DNA from: Limosilactobacillus caecicola
Lineage (GTDB): Bacteria > Bacillota > Bacilli > Lactobacillales > Lactobacillaceae
Direction: 5' to 3'
Assembly (NCBI RefSeq): GCF_943192935.1
Contig: NZ_CALPCI010000001.1
Location: forward strand, 124,001 to 188,000
DNA: 64,000 bases
A program made the position numbers and the translations under genes. The first letter of the stretch is position 1, and the number at the start of each line of letters is the position of its first letter. Positions 56,012-64,000 of this stretch are shown here, one piece after another. The notes under the pieces are model-generated. The model was given only the letters and a program-made list of their open reading frames with translations, had not been told where the DNA came from and ran no database searches.

Positions 56012-56043
56012 CCACAAGACCGAATTAATGAGAAGTCTGATCA

Positions 56044-57210
56044 CTAGTGATTATGGATCGCCCCGTTCAAACTACGGTGATAGATCACATAGACAATAAT
56101 AATGATCGGTACTAACCCCATCATAGCCGGGTAATACCAGCGGATTGGTAACGTACTATCAATTACCCCACCAAGAATGGGACCAAGTGACATGGCGATA
56201 TCCATCCCTAAATAAAAGGTAGAAGAAGCCAAGCCCTGTTCGCTTAATGGGGCCAGCAGCAATGCAGTCGATTGCAGAACAGAATAAATAATTCCGTAAC
56301 CAACCGCCATGCCAGCAGCGCCAAGTGCCATCTGCCAATTATTATGCATGATCGCCAGCATGAGGAGATAAAAGGCCGTGGCAATGGTACTAGCCAGCAA
56401 CCACCAACCAAAGCTCACCGTATCAAAGAGGTTTTTTAAGATGATCCGGAGAACTAGTAAAATGACCGCATAAATCAGGAAAAAGGAGCCAACAGCAACG
56501 TCAATCCGCCGTTGGGCAACGTAAGTCACAATATCAGCCTGGGTCGCAAAGTACGGGAGCGCAAACAAAGTAATTAAAATAGCTACCGGAAAGGCATCCT
56601 TTTGAATTACCTTAAACTGCATTTTCTTCTTTTCATGACTAACTGGCATCCCCTTTTGCTGAACAAACTGGATCATGATTACCATCAAGAGTGCCGATAA
56701 GGCGGATAGAAACATGGAATGTCGATAACCAACCGTTTGGTAAATATTAATAGAAATTGCGGGCCCAATCGCCATTGCCAACGCGTTCATAAGGCCATAG
56801 AAACCCATTGCTTCACCGACGTGTTGCCGCGGAACCAAGGCGGCCAACCAGGTGGTCATACAAACCGTATCAAGAACATATCCAACCCCATTAATAAGTC
56901 GAAAGACTAATAGTAATTCACTATTGGGTGTGACAGCATAGCCAACCACCCCGATGACAATTAAGATCCCACCTAAAAAGGACAAACCATATTTGGAATA
57001 GCGGTCGGTCAAGTTGCCAGCCACCGGGCGCAAAAACAGGGAGGCAACACTCATAATCCCCACAATAATTCCCGCAAAACTAGCCGTGGCACCCAGATTA
57101 CGCGCATAACCGTTCATTAATGGTGTAACAAACATCGTACTAAACATGAAAAAGAACGAAGCGGCCATCACCAAAATAACATCCCGACTATAAATTGAGG
57201 TTTTTCTCAT
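56044..57210 (-). CDS. MFS transporter, probably drug efflux
   Basis: The 388-residue protein has twelve predicted membrane segments and the MFS motif GNLTDRYSKYGLSFLGG (about 67-83) in the loop after segment 2. It resembles sugar- or drug-proton antiporters of the DHA1 group. I start at ATG 57210 (MRKTSIYSRDVIL), with AGGAG eight bases upstream; the longer frame runs into the upstream terminator. Substrate unknown. Confidence 0.85.
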   Translation of the reverse strand: MRKTSIYSRDVILVMAASFFFMFSTMFVTPLMNGYARNLGATASFAGIIVGIMSVASLFLRPVAGNLTDRYSKYGLSFLGGILIVIGVVGYAVTPNSELLLVFRLINGVGYVLDTVCMTTWLAALVPRQHVGEAMGFYGLMNALAMAIGPAISINIYQTVGYRHSMFLSALSALLMVIMIQFVQQKGMPVSHEKKKMQFKVIQKDAFPVAILITLFALPYFATQADIVTYVAQRRIDVAVGSFFLIYAVILLVLRIILKNLFDTVSFGWWLLASTIATAFYLLMLAIMHNNWQMALGAAGMAVGYGIIYSVLQSTALLLAPLSEQGLASSTFYLGMDIAMSLGPILGGVIDSTLPIRWYYPAMMGLVPIIIIVYVIYHRSLNGAIHNH

Positions 57211-57231
57211 TCGACATTCTCCTAAAATTAA

Positions 57232-57275
57232 AACAAGCGGAGTTGTGTCAGTCATAGACTTCTACACAACTCCGT
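57232..57275 (-). terminator. Terminator after the 114-residue hypothetical gene
   Basis: CGGAGTTGTGT pairs with ACACAACTCCG (exact 11-bp stem) around a 15-nt loop and is followed by CTTGTTTTAA on the minus strand. It separates the hypothetical gene from the MFS gene. Confidence 0.75.
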
Positions 57276-57292
57276 TATCGCTACTCTACTTG

Positions 57293-57637
57293 TTAGTCTT
57301 CAACCGGGAGACTGGCATGAATGGCCCGTTCCCAAGCGTTCCAAGTCTGTTCAGGTTCGCCATCTTGGTTAAATTCTACACCAAGGCTTTCAAGAATTCG
57401 ATCGAATGAACCAGGCACCATCCGTTCACACAATGGTACTAATTGATCAGTCGTCTGAAAATTATTTTCGCCGATTAAGTGATTGACCATGGCTAAGTCC
57501 TGATCATCCGCCAGGTTGGACACTACTTCCAAATTATCAGCCTTAAACTGTTGGATATAAAAAGTAATAAAATCCTCACGAGCGTGGTTCTTGGCTTCAT
57601 CAGACAGACTCGAATAATCAACTAATTGTTCACTCAC
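57293..57637 (-). CDS. Hypothetical protein, acidic soluble
   Basis: The 114-residue product begins MSEQLVDYSSLSDEAKNHAR and is soluble and acidic, with no recognised domain. I start at GTG 57637, nine bases after GAAGGG; ATG 57646 upstream is too close to that site. It is between MFS and MerR genes on the same strand. A cre-like site (57692-57705) lies 55 bp before it. Confidence 0.6.
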   Translation of the reverse strand: MSEQLVDYSSLSDEAKNHAREDFITFYIQQFKADNLEVVSNLADDQDLAMVNHLIGENNFQTTDQLVPLCERMVPGSFDRILESLGVEFNQDGEPEQTWNAWERAIHASLPVED

Positions 57638-57691
57638 AATTGTCATTCCCTTCAAATTAATTCTTATTAACTATAATATAGGATAACATTG

Positions 57692-57705
57692 TGAAAACGA
57701 TTTCG
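57692..57705 (-). promoter_or_regulatory. cre-like site upstream of the hypothetical gene
   Basis: TGAAAACGATTTCG matches the CcpA cre consensus at all but the last base. It lies between the MerR gene and the 114-residue gene on the minus strand, upstream of a TATATT stretch, so catabolite control is possible. Confidence 0.5.
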
Positions 57706-57713
57706 TTAAATAA

Positions 57714-58157
57714 TTATTCGGCTGGCTCAATGACCATCTTGGTTTGGCTCGATGGACTCACGATGCCCACAACGTGTTTCGTCGGTTCACCATCAATCGG
57801 ACCTAAGTCAATTTTAACGTCCCCATTCTCGGCTAATTCAATATCTGAAACTCGGTGAACGGCAAATGTCCGAATAGCGGTGAATAAGTCCTTTTTTTGA
57901 TCTTGTTTTTCAAACGCGGCCTTGAGGGTAAACCCTTGGTTAAGGTAATATTTGATCCCCATGACCGTTCCAAGCGTTTTGATCGTGTACTTATGGCTTT
58001 GGTTTTTCTGTCCTTGAATCGATTTAATGTAGCCCTTTTTCTCCCAATAGCGAATTTGGCTGGGCGACACTTCGCTAGCCTCACTCAGCTCACTGAGGGT
58101 AATTTGCAATTTAGAATTAAAAAAGATGTGGTGGAGCTCTTTCACTAAGCTTTTCAC
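57714..58157 (-). CDS. MerR-family transcriptional regulator
   Basis: The 147-residue protein has the MerR winged helix (LSELSEASEVSPSQIRYWEK, about 21-40, then GYIKSI) and a short C-terminal effector region (about 85-147) unlike BmrR. The start is a GTG at 58157 with AGGAGG seven bases upstream. It is divergent from a DHA2 drug pump and is its likely regulator. A 21-bp perfect palindrome covers both -35 boxes. Confidence 0.85.
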   Translation of the reverse strand: MKSLVKELHHIFFNSKLQITLSELSEASEVSPSQIRYWEKKGYIKSIQGQKNQSHKYTIKTLGTVMGIKYYLNQGFTLKAAFEKQDQKKDLFTAIRTFAVHRVSDIELAENGDVKIDLGPIDGEPTKHVVGIVSPSSQTKMVIEPAE

Positions 58158-58213
58158 AAACGAGCCTCCTTTTTCTCAAATTATCACAATACAATGTTAG
58201 CCTTTTTGATTTC

Positions 58214-58255
58214 TTTGTCAAATAATTTGACAAAAGTTTTTGGAAAGCCTATAGT
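58214..58255 (+). promoter_or_regulatory. Divergent merR/pump promoters with embedded palindrome
   Basis: TTTGTCAAAT-A-ATTTGACAAA (58214-58234) is an exact 10-bp inverted repeat with a one-base centre. On the plus strand it contains -35 TTGACA (58227-58232), followed 17 bp later by -10 TATAGT (58250-58255) for the pump. On the minus strand it contains another TTGACA (58216-58221), followed 16 bp later by TAACAT for merR. One bound dimer could repress both. Confidence 0.75.
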
Positions 58256-58295
58256 GTTTGGTACTGTGTAAAATTTATCGAAAGAAGGGATTTGC

Positions 58296-59774
58296 GTGCA
58301 AGATACTACCCCAGTTGATATCAACGGAAAACCGTATAACCGATTTCTCATGGTTGCCATCCTATTAGTTGGGACGTTTTGTACCTTTTTAAACCAAACC
58401 ATTTTGGCGACGGCCTTCCCTGTTTTAATGAAGACCTTCAATGTCGGAACTTCCACCGTTCAATGGTTAACGACCGGATTTTTAATGGTTAACGGGATTA
58501 TGATCCCCATTAGTGCCTTCCTCAGTAACCGGTTCAACACCAAATATTTATATACATCAGCAATGATTATTTTTGAAATTGGAACCGTGACGGCCTGGTT
58601 AGCACCGAATTTTGGTACTTTACTAACTGCCCGGTTGGTTCAAGCCGTCGGTGTTGGGATCACCATGCCATTGATGCAAACAATTATGTTGACGATCTAT
58701 CCACCTGAACACCGTGGTGCTGCCATGGGAATTAACGGACTCGTGATCGGGTTAGCACCGGCCATTGGCCCTTCCCTTTCTGGATGGGTCATCGATAACT
58801 CATCATGGCGGAACCTGTTCGCCATGATCGTTCCAATTGTTGCGGTCGTGATTATCTGTGCGCCATTCTTAGTGCAGAATGTAATTGAAAATCGGCATCC
58901 ACAGCTGGATTGGCCTTCCGTCATTATTTCCACCCTTGGTTTTGGTGGCATGCTCTACGGATTCTCCACGGTTGGCGATAAGGGTTGGTTAGACCCTGAA
59001 GTAATCATTACTATCGTGGTTGGGGCCGCTTTGGTCTTCCTGCTGGCTTACCGCCAAACCCGGCTGGACCACCCATTCTTGGATTTCCGGGTTTTCAAAA
59101 CCTTTGAATTTACCATCGCCACCATCCTAAGTTCCATTACTATGATGGCGATGGTCGCTGTCGAATTGGTCATTCCACTGTACTTGCAAATTGTTCATGG
59201 AATGTCTGCCTTCCATTCTGGATTAACCCTGCTATTTGGGGCCCTCTTCATGGGGGTCATGAGTCCAATTACCGGGAACTTGTTTGACCGGTTTGGGGCC
59301 CGTCGATTAGCCATGACCGGGATGTTTATTCTCTTGGTCGGCACCTTACCATTCGCCTTTGTTAACCGAGATACACCAACGGTGGACATCGTGATCCTCT
59401 ACGGAATTCGGATGTTTGGGATTTCCATGGTCACGATGCCAGTAACCACTTCCGGGATGAACGCGCTGCCGTTTAACCTGATTGCGCACGGCACAGCTGT
59501 CAACAACACAATGCGGCAAGTTGCCACCTCAGTCGGGACGGCGATTTTAATGTCCGTTTTGACCAACGTAACGAAAAATGCCCAACCCGCTAAACACCTG
59601 TTGACGACCGCGCCATTGCAATATAAGTCCGCAATGATTGACGCGAACTTAAAGGGTTACCACGCTTCATTCTGGTTCGCCGTTGCCTTCTCCCTCATTG
59701 GGTTCTTAGCAACCTTCCTCTTGAAGGATAATGCCCCACGAGACCTCGTAAAAGACAAGGAGGTGGCTGACTAA
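58296..59774 (+). CDS. DHA2-family multidrug MFS transporter (EmrB/QacA)
   Basis: The 492-residue protein has fourteen predicted membrane segments. Motif C region GLAPAIGPSLSGWVID and ARLVQAVGVGITMPLMQ are of the DHA2/EmrB type, which export lipophilic drugs with proton exchange. The start is a GTG at 58296 with GAAGGGA upstream. The DUF4811 gene overlaps its stop by one base. Expression is probably controlled by the divergent MerR protein. Confidence 0.9.
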   Translation: MQDTTPVDINGKPYNRFLMVAILLVGTFCTFLNQTILATAFPVLMKTFNVGTSTVQWLTTGFLMVNGIMIPISAFLSNRFNTKYLYTSAMIIFEIGTVTAWLAPNFGTLLTARLVQAVGVGITMPLMQTIMLTIYPPEHRGAAMGINGLVIGLAPAIGPSLSGWVIDNSSWRNLFAMIVPIVAVVIICAPFLVQNVIENRHPQLDWPSVIISTLGFGGMLYGFSTVGDKGWLDPEVIITIVVGAALVFLLAYRQTRLDHPFLDFRVFKTFEFTIATILSSITMMAMVAVELVIPLYLQIVHGMSAFHSGLTLLFGALFMGVMSPITGNLFDRFGARRLAMTGMFILLVGTLPFAFVNRDTPTVDIVILYGIRMFGISMVTMPVTTSGMNALPFNLIAHGTAVNNTMRQVATSVGTAILMSVLTNVTKNAQPAKHLLTTAPLQYKSAMIDANLKGYHASFWFAVAFSLIGFLATFLLKDNAPRDLVKDKEVAD

Positions 59775-60340
59775 TGCTCATTTACATTACATTCTTGATG
59801 GCCGTTGGCTTATACCTCTGTGCAATGTTTTTGAAAAAGGGCCGAAAGTTCGGTGTCACCCTTTTTGCAGTGCTCTTTGTGCTGTGTACCGCGGGTGTGA
59901 CGGCCAACTATTCTCATCACTGGGGAATGAAGAAGGTCACGACCACGACCAGTAAAAAGATCTTTTCCGCTGCGGGTACTAACCTTCCCATCAACCTTTA
60001 TCAACCAGTGGGAACCTCTGGCGAGGACAATGTCTTTATCTACAAAACTTCACCAAAGCAAAGCAAACCCCAACATACTCAAGCAAATGAACTCACTTAT
60101 AGTCAATCTAAAACTACCAACGGTTCTCAAGCTTCCATCGTGACAAAGGAAACGCGGTGGCAATTCCAAAACGGCTTCTTTAAACTCCTCTTTACGGGAA
60201 CTGGGATGAATAATAAGTTAGTGAAGCGGACCAATACCCTTTACTACCCGCGTGGCTACCGGAAAGTCACTACTACCCAGTTAAAAACGATGATGAAGCA
60301 GCAAGCAGCTGCAGCAGCGCAAACTGCACGTAGCAAATAG
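59774..60340 (+). CDS. DUF4811-type membrane protein
   Basis: The 188-residue protein has two N-terminal membrane segments (about 3-17 and 27-44), then an extracellular-type domain (residues 55-160) and an Ala/Gln-rich C-terminus. It is a lactobacillar family that follows MFS drug pumps; function unknown, possibly an accessory subunit. AAGGAGG lies ten bases before the ATG, which overlaps the pump stop, so coupling is strong. A perfect-stem terminator follows. Confidence 0.8.
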   Translation: MLIYITFLMAVGLYLCAMFLKKGRKFGVTLFAVLFVLCTAGVTANYSHHWGMKKVTTTTSKKIFSAAGTNLPINLYQPVGTSGEDNVFIYKTSPKQSKPQHTQANELTYSQSKTTNGSQASIVTKETRWQFQNGFFKLLFTGTGMNNKLVKRTNTLYYPRGYRKVTTTQLKTMMKQQAAAAAQTARSK

Positions 60341-60360
60341 CTGCAATACTAAGCAACAAC

Positions 60361-60395
60361 AAACGGCGATGATTATCACAATCATCGCCGTTTTG
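60361..60395. terminator. Bidirectional terminator after the pump operon
   Basis: AAACGGCGATGATT and AATCATCGCCGTTT form a perfect 14-bp stem with a five-base loop between two convergent genes. Confidence 0.93.
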
Positions 60396-61292
60396 TTATT
60401 TAATAGTTAGGCCCACGCGCTCCAGTAACTGCTGTTCGGTTGCCGTTAACGGAGCCGTGAAATGGAATTGTTGCTGAGTAAATGGGTCGAAAAAGCTCAG
60501 CTCACTGGCATGTAACACCTGGTGGTCGGCCAACTCCAACGGTCCGCCATAGAGATGATCACCGACGAGCGGATGACCAAGCGATTGCATATGCACCCGA
60601 ATTTGGTGGGTCCGACCACTATGAAGCCTCAACTTTACTAGACTGTAATCTGCATTACTCTCCACAACCCAATACTCGGTTTTTGCGGATTGGCCATTCT
60701 GGCCGATGATCCTGGCAGCCTGACCCGCAACCCGCTGGATCGGTTGATCAATCATTCCGTGAGCTGGTTCAACCTGCCCACTGACTAACGCCAAATAACG
60801 TTTATCCATCGTGTGTTGCTCTACCTGTTGGCTAATCATACTCGAGGCCACCCGGTGTTTAGCAACCAATAGCAAGCCACTCGTGTACTTATCCAGCCTG
60901 GTAATGAGATGGGGACGATGATTTTCATCATGGTGGTCGATCAGGTAACCCTTGGCCCGGTTTAAAACTGTCCCGTTGCTTTCATGGGGACCAGGAATTG
61001 ACGCCACCCCACTTGGCTTATTAATCACTAACCAGTTATCGTCTTCATAAACTACCGTCAACGGTTCATGACTGATTTCGACACTTTCATCCGCAAGCTC
61101 CGGCTGAACAGTGATCGTGAGGGTTTGATGAGGCAAAATCTTGGTAGTAGGTCGCACCACCCGGTGGTCAACGAGCAGTTGACCATCCCCATTTTTAATG
61201 TCATTGAAGAGCCGGTGTCCCATGCCCAACTGGCTAAAAAAGCGTTTGATCTTTAACGGTTCCTGTCCTTGATATTGCCATGTGTTTTCCAT
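60396..61292 (-). CDS. RluA/RluD-family pseudouridine synthase
   Basis: The 298-residue enzyme isomerises uridines in 23S rRNA or tRNA. It has an S4-like N-terminal part (about 13-70) and the catalytic domain with RLDKYTSGLLL, containing the catalytic Asp (about 163-173), and the KLRLHSGRTHQIRVHM motif. I start at ATG 61292 (MENTWQYQGQEP), with GGAG five bases upstream; the frame runs on upstream through the tRNA-Asp gene and is not coding there. The target position is not known. Confidence 0.9.
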   Translation of the reverse strand: MENTWQYQGQEPLKIKRFFSQLGMGHRLFNDIKNGDGQLLVDHRVVRPTTKILPHQTLTITVQPELADESVEISHEPLTVVYEDDNWLVINKPSGVASIPGPHESNGTVLNRAKGYLIDHHDENHRPHLITRLDKYTSGLLLVAKHRVASSMISQQVEQHTMDKRYLALVSGQVEPAHGMIDQPIQRVAGQAARIIGQNGQSAKTEYWVVESNADYSLVKLRLHSGRTHQIRVHMQSLGHPLVGDHLYGGPLELADHQVLHASELSFFDPFTQQQFHFTAPLTATEQQLLERVGLTIK

Positions 61293-61308
61293 ATGAACTC
61301 CTTTGTAC

Positions 61309-61334
61309 AAAAAAAGCTGGGCAAAACCCAGCTT
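61309..61334 (-). terminator. Terminator after tRNA-Asp
   Basis: AAGCTGGG pairs with CCCAGCTT around a TTTTG loop and is followed by TTTTTTT on the minus strand. Confidence 0.9.
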
Positions 61335-61342
61335 CGTAAATA

Positions 61343-61417
61343 CGGTCCGTACGAGACTCGAACTCGTGATCTCATCCGTGACAGGGATGCGTCCTAAACC
61401 AACTAGACCAACGGACC
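61343..61417 (-). tRNA. tRNA-Asp (GUC)
   Basis: This 75-nt cloverleaf on the minus strand has acceptor GGTCCGT/ACGGACC with a G discriminator, as typical for Asp, and anticodon loop CTGTCAC in a CATCC/GGATG stem. It is a solitary tRNA gene followed by a strong terminator. Confidence 0.95.
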
Positions 61418-61571
61418 ATTTGACAACAATTAGTAGTATACGTGAACTTTTCAAACCCGTCAATCTTTTTTCGAAAAAAATGGATTAATCATTCCGGATA
61501 CTAGCATCAGCCAAGCTCTTCCATTATCATAATAATGAAGAATGTGAATTAGATAAGGGGTATTCCATATT

Positions 61572-64000
61572 ATGCAAACCATCATCCAGAAAGGAAAAAA
61601 TATCTGGAACAAATACGCTAAGGTGATCAAAACCATCTTTATTGCTTCAGTCGTCATCTTTGTAGTGATCGCATTAAGCAATTTCTTCAAAGATGTTGAC
61701 TGGGGAAAAGTCCAAATGGGAATCCAGGATCAATCATGGCCCAACTTGCTTCTCATGACGGTTGGTGGCCTGGTTGCCGTCGTCCCAATGCTTGGGTATG
61801 ACGTGGCCATCACTCACCTCCTCCCTGGCCACTTTAGCAAGTTCTATATTGTCCGAAGTGGCTGGATCACAAATACATTAACCAACATCGCAGGCTTTGG
61901 AGGATTGCTTGGGGCAACCTTACGAGCCTATTTTTACGGAAAAAAAGCCAGCCGGAGCGAAATCTTACTAGCGATTGCCAAAATCGCCGTTTTCCTGATC
62001 TCTGGATTATCAATCCTCTGTTGGGTGGCTTTAAGCATCATGTATGGCTTCCATGATGGTGGCCATTTTGACCGGTATTCCATCTGGTTAATTGGTGGTG
62101 GATGCTATTTCCCAATTGTTTTCTTCTTTACCAGACGGCATGATTCGAAACTTTTTCAAGGATTAACTTTAAAATTAGAAGCTTTCATTACGATTAGCTC
62201 GACCTTTGAATGGTTACTAGTGGCTCTCTTCTTCATCCTGATTGGTTATTTAATGGGGGTCAAAACGAATTTAGTTGCCGTCTTCCCCCTCTACGTGGTC
62301 GCCCAAGTTCTCGGGGTTGTTTCCATGCTGCCGGGGGCGATTGGTTCCTTTGATGTCATGATGCTCTTTGAATTGAGCATGCTCGGGGTGCCACGGGCAA
62401 CGGCAATTGTTTGGCTGCTCTTATTCCGGGTCTTTTATTATATCGTCCCGATCATTTTGGGCGCGATCTTCTTTTTACACCACGTTTTTGTCCAATTGGA
62501 CAACTTTTTCGACCACATTCCGAGTTCGATTGCCCGGCAAACTGCACACTGGCTCATTACCTGCTTCATGTACGTTTCCGGGATCCTCATGTTATTGGCG
62601 GCATCCGTTCCTGATTTAACCGACAGCAACCGTGTCCTCCAGCGTTTTTACCCCTTTACCTTTTTCTTTCTGCACCAGCTCACCACGATTCTCTTTGCAA
62701 TCGCGATGTTAGCGTGCGCGCGGGGGCTGCAAGCCAAGGTTAAAAAAGCTTACTGGCCAACGCTAATCATTTTGGTAATTGGGATTACCAACACAATTAT
62801 TAACCTCGGCACGATTTCATTAACGATTTTCCTGCTGATTATCCTCATCCTGGTCTTTTTAATGCGCCATGTGCCATACCGCGAGAAGCTCCAATATTCC
62901 GTCGGTAAATTCATCGTTGACAGCATCATCTTTGTTGGTAGCCTCGTCCTTTACATCATCGTCGGCGTCATTAACACCCCACGCTACTCTGCCGATCATG
63001 CAGTTCCCCAATTTCTCTTATTCCCTGGTGAAAAAATTTGGTTATCAGGCTTTATTGGTTTGATCTTAGGTTTTGCCATCATGTTCGTGATTTTGCGCTA
63101 TTTTACAGCGGGTCCGGACCCCTTTGCCGGCGAGCAACCGTTAGACAAACCCCGGGTACTGGCCATCATTGATGAATTTGGTGGAAACGAAACGAGTCAC
63201 CTGGCCCTCCTGCGCGATAAAAATATCTACTACTACACAGAAGACGATCATGATCAACTCTTCTTTATGTACCGTCCCAAAAATGACAAACTAATCATCA
63301 TGGGGGATCCCGTCGGCAATCAAGCAAAGAAGAACGTCGCCATTAAACAATTCCTTCGCGAAGCCGACCGTTACGGTTACCAACTCGTCTTTTACGAAGT
63401 GGACAGCGACACCACGATGGATCTTCATGAATTCGGTTTTGACTTTATCAAAACCGGTGAAGATGGCTGGGTCAAATTAGCCGACTTTACGTTAGCCGGT
63501 AAAAAGCAACGTTCGCAACGGGCGTTAATGCATAAATTTGATCGGGAAGGTTACACCTTTGAAATTGTCCAACCACCGTTTGATGACCAATTAATGGCCG
63601 AATTGAAGGCTGTTTCCGATGATTGGTTGGGTAAAGAAGTGGAAAAGGGCTTTTCTCTTGGTTACTTCTCACCACAGTACATTAATGAAGCGCCGGTCGC
63701 CCTTGTGCGTGCCAGTGATGGACAACTGGTCGCCTTTGCAACATTAATGCCGACCGGTAGTAAGAAGCTCCTGACCATTGACCTCATGCGCCACAGTCAC
63801 ACGGCCCCTTCAGGAATCATGGACAAAATTTTTGTTTCGATGTTCCAATACGGCCAAGAACACGGTTATGAATATTTCGACCTGGGGATGGCTCCCCTGG
63901 CAAACGTTGGGGCATCCCAATATAGCTTTATTGAAGAAAAGGTGGCCCACTTTATCTACGAATATGGGTATCACTTATACGGTTTCCAGGGTCTCCGCCG
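61572..64000 (+). CDS. mprF: Phosphatidylglycerol lysyltransferase MprF (partial, runs off window)
   Basis: MprF lysinylates phosphatidylglycerol and flips the product, giving resistance to cationic peptides. From ATG 61572 the frame encodes over 800 residues, open to the window end. It has an N-terminal flippase domain with about twelve to fourteen membrane segments (e.g. VVSMLPGAIGSFDVMMLFEL, about 250-270), then the C-terminal aminoacyltransferase domain (from about residue 520) with PRVLAIIDEFGGNETSHLAL and GDPVGN. AAGGGG lies about eleven bases upstream. The last part of the C-terminal domain is missing. Confidence 0.93.
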   Translation, partial: MQTIIQKGKNIWNKYAKVIKTIFIASVVIFVVIALSNFFKDVDWGKVQMGIQDQSWPNLLLMTVGGLVAVVPMLGYDVAITHLLPGHFSKFYIVRSGWITNTLTNIAGFGGLLGATLRAYFYGKKASRSEILLAIAKIAVFLISGLSILCWVALSIMYGFHDGGHFDRYSIWLIGGGCYFPIVFFFTRRHDSKLFQGLTLKLEAFITISSTFEWLLVALFFILIGYLMGVKTNLVAVFPLYVVAQVLGVVSMLPGAIGSFDVMMLFELSMLGVPRATAIVWLLLFRVFYYIVPIILGAIFFLHHVFVQLDNFFDHIPSSIARQTAHWLITCFMYVSGILMLLAASVPDLTDSNRVLQRFYPFTFFFLHQLTTILFAIAMLACARGLQAKVKKAYWPTLIILVIGITNTIINLGTISLTIFLLIILILVFLMRHVPYREKLQYSVGKFIVDSIIFVGSLVLYIIVGVINTPRYSADHAVPQFLLFPGEKIWLSGFIGLILGFAIMFVILRYFTAGPDPFAGEQPLDKPRVLAIIDEFGGNETSHLALLRDKNIYYYTEDDHDQLFFMYRPKNDKLIIMGDPVGNQAKKNVAIKQFLREADRYGYQLVFYEVDSDTTMDLHEFGFDFIKTGEDGWVKLADFTLAGKKQRSQRALMHKFDREGYTFEIVQPPFDDQLMAELKAVSDDWLGKEVEKGFSLGYFSPQYINEAPVALVRASDGQLVAFATLMPTGSKKLLTIDLMRHSHTAPSGIMDKIFVSMFQYGQEHGYEYFDLGMAPLANVGASQYSFIEEKVAHFIYEYGYHLYGFQGLR

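Noticed and set aside
61293-61463. An extended N-terminus of the pseudouridine synthase
   Set aside because: The extension runs through tRNA-Asp and its terminator, so it cannot be coding; GGAG supports ATG 61292.

Overview
The window comes from a low-to-medium GC Gram-positive bacterium of the family Lactobacillaceae. The evidence is the uninterrupted S10-spc-alpha ribosomal protein order next to the str operon and rpoBC, a ctsR-clpC pair without mcsA/mcsB, Shine-Dalgarno-led genes with many GTG/TTG starts, and the identity of the accessory genes (DUF4811, DUF998, YitT, DUF554, split ThrE, MprF). A heterofermentative Limosilactobacillus-type genome is my best guess, from overall protein flavour only. 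I see no insertion sequence, prophage, CRISPR array or rRNA gene.

Region 1 (1-15.8 kb, minus strand) is the translation superoperon. Read in the transcribed direction it runs rpsL-rpsG, fusA, then rpsJ-rplC-rplD-rplW-rplB-rpsS-rplV-rpsC-rplP-rpmC-rpsQ-rplN-rplX-rplE-rpsN-rpsH-rplF-rplR-rpsE-rpmD-rplO-secY-adk, then infA-rpmJ-rpsM-rpsK (cut by the window edge). Near-consensus promoters and structured leaders precede rpsL, rpsJ and infA. A terminator-like hairpin lies between rpsG and fusA, and another in the infA leader. Region 2 (16-29.4 kb) holds a plus-strand prepilin peptidase (comC), a DUF998 membrane protein, rpoC and rpoB (both with TTG starts, rpoB behind a leader carrying a strong internal terminator), a TetR regulator, clpC and ctsR with a CtsR operator at its own promoter.

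Region 3 (29.5-42.2 kb) is accessory metabolism. It contains a zinc alcohol dehydrogenase with a cre-like site and a 0.6-kb untranslated region. That region leads into an amino-acid permease followed by two tandem type I glutamine synthetases, both with Pro where the Bacillus enzyme has Arg62. Next come YitT, a frameshifted L,D-transpeptidase, two tiny membrane-peptide ORFs, a metallophosphoesterase, a decayed UmuC-like polymerase remnant, DedA, DUF554 and five tRNA genes (Pro, Arg, Gly, Leu, Val) in two transcription units.

Region 4 (42.2-64 kb) holds a deoxynucleoside kinase and a lysine permease under a lysine riboswitch. It also has acetyltransferases, an esterase, a PAP2 phosphatase, a split ThrE exporter, and a metal-handling block (DtxR/MntR regulator, CDF efflux pump, two VIT1/CCC1 transporters) with DtxR-like operators. 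The end of the window carries a universal stress protein, a CPBP protease, RNase J, an MFS transporter, a MerR regulator divergent from a DHA2 drug pump plus DUF4811 protein, a pseudouridine synthase, tRNA-Asp and the start of mprF (cut by the window edge).

I did not find a clearly new multi-gene system. The most unusual items are the permease/twin glutamine synthetase operon with its long leader, the palindrome that contains both -35 boxes of the merR/drug-pump divergent promoters, the rpoBC leader attenuator, and the deletion-scar region at 37-39 kb.
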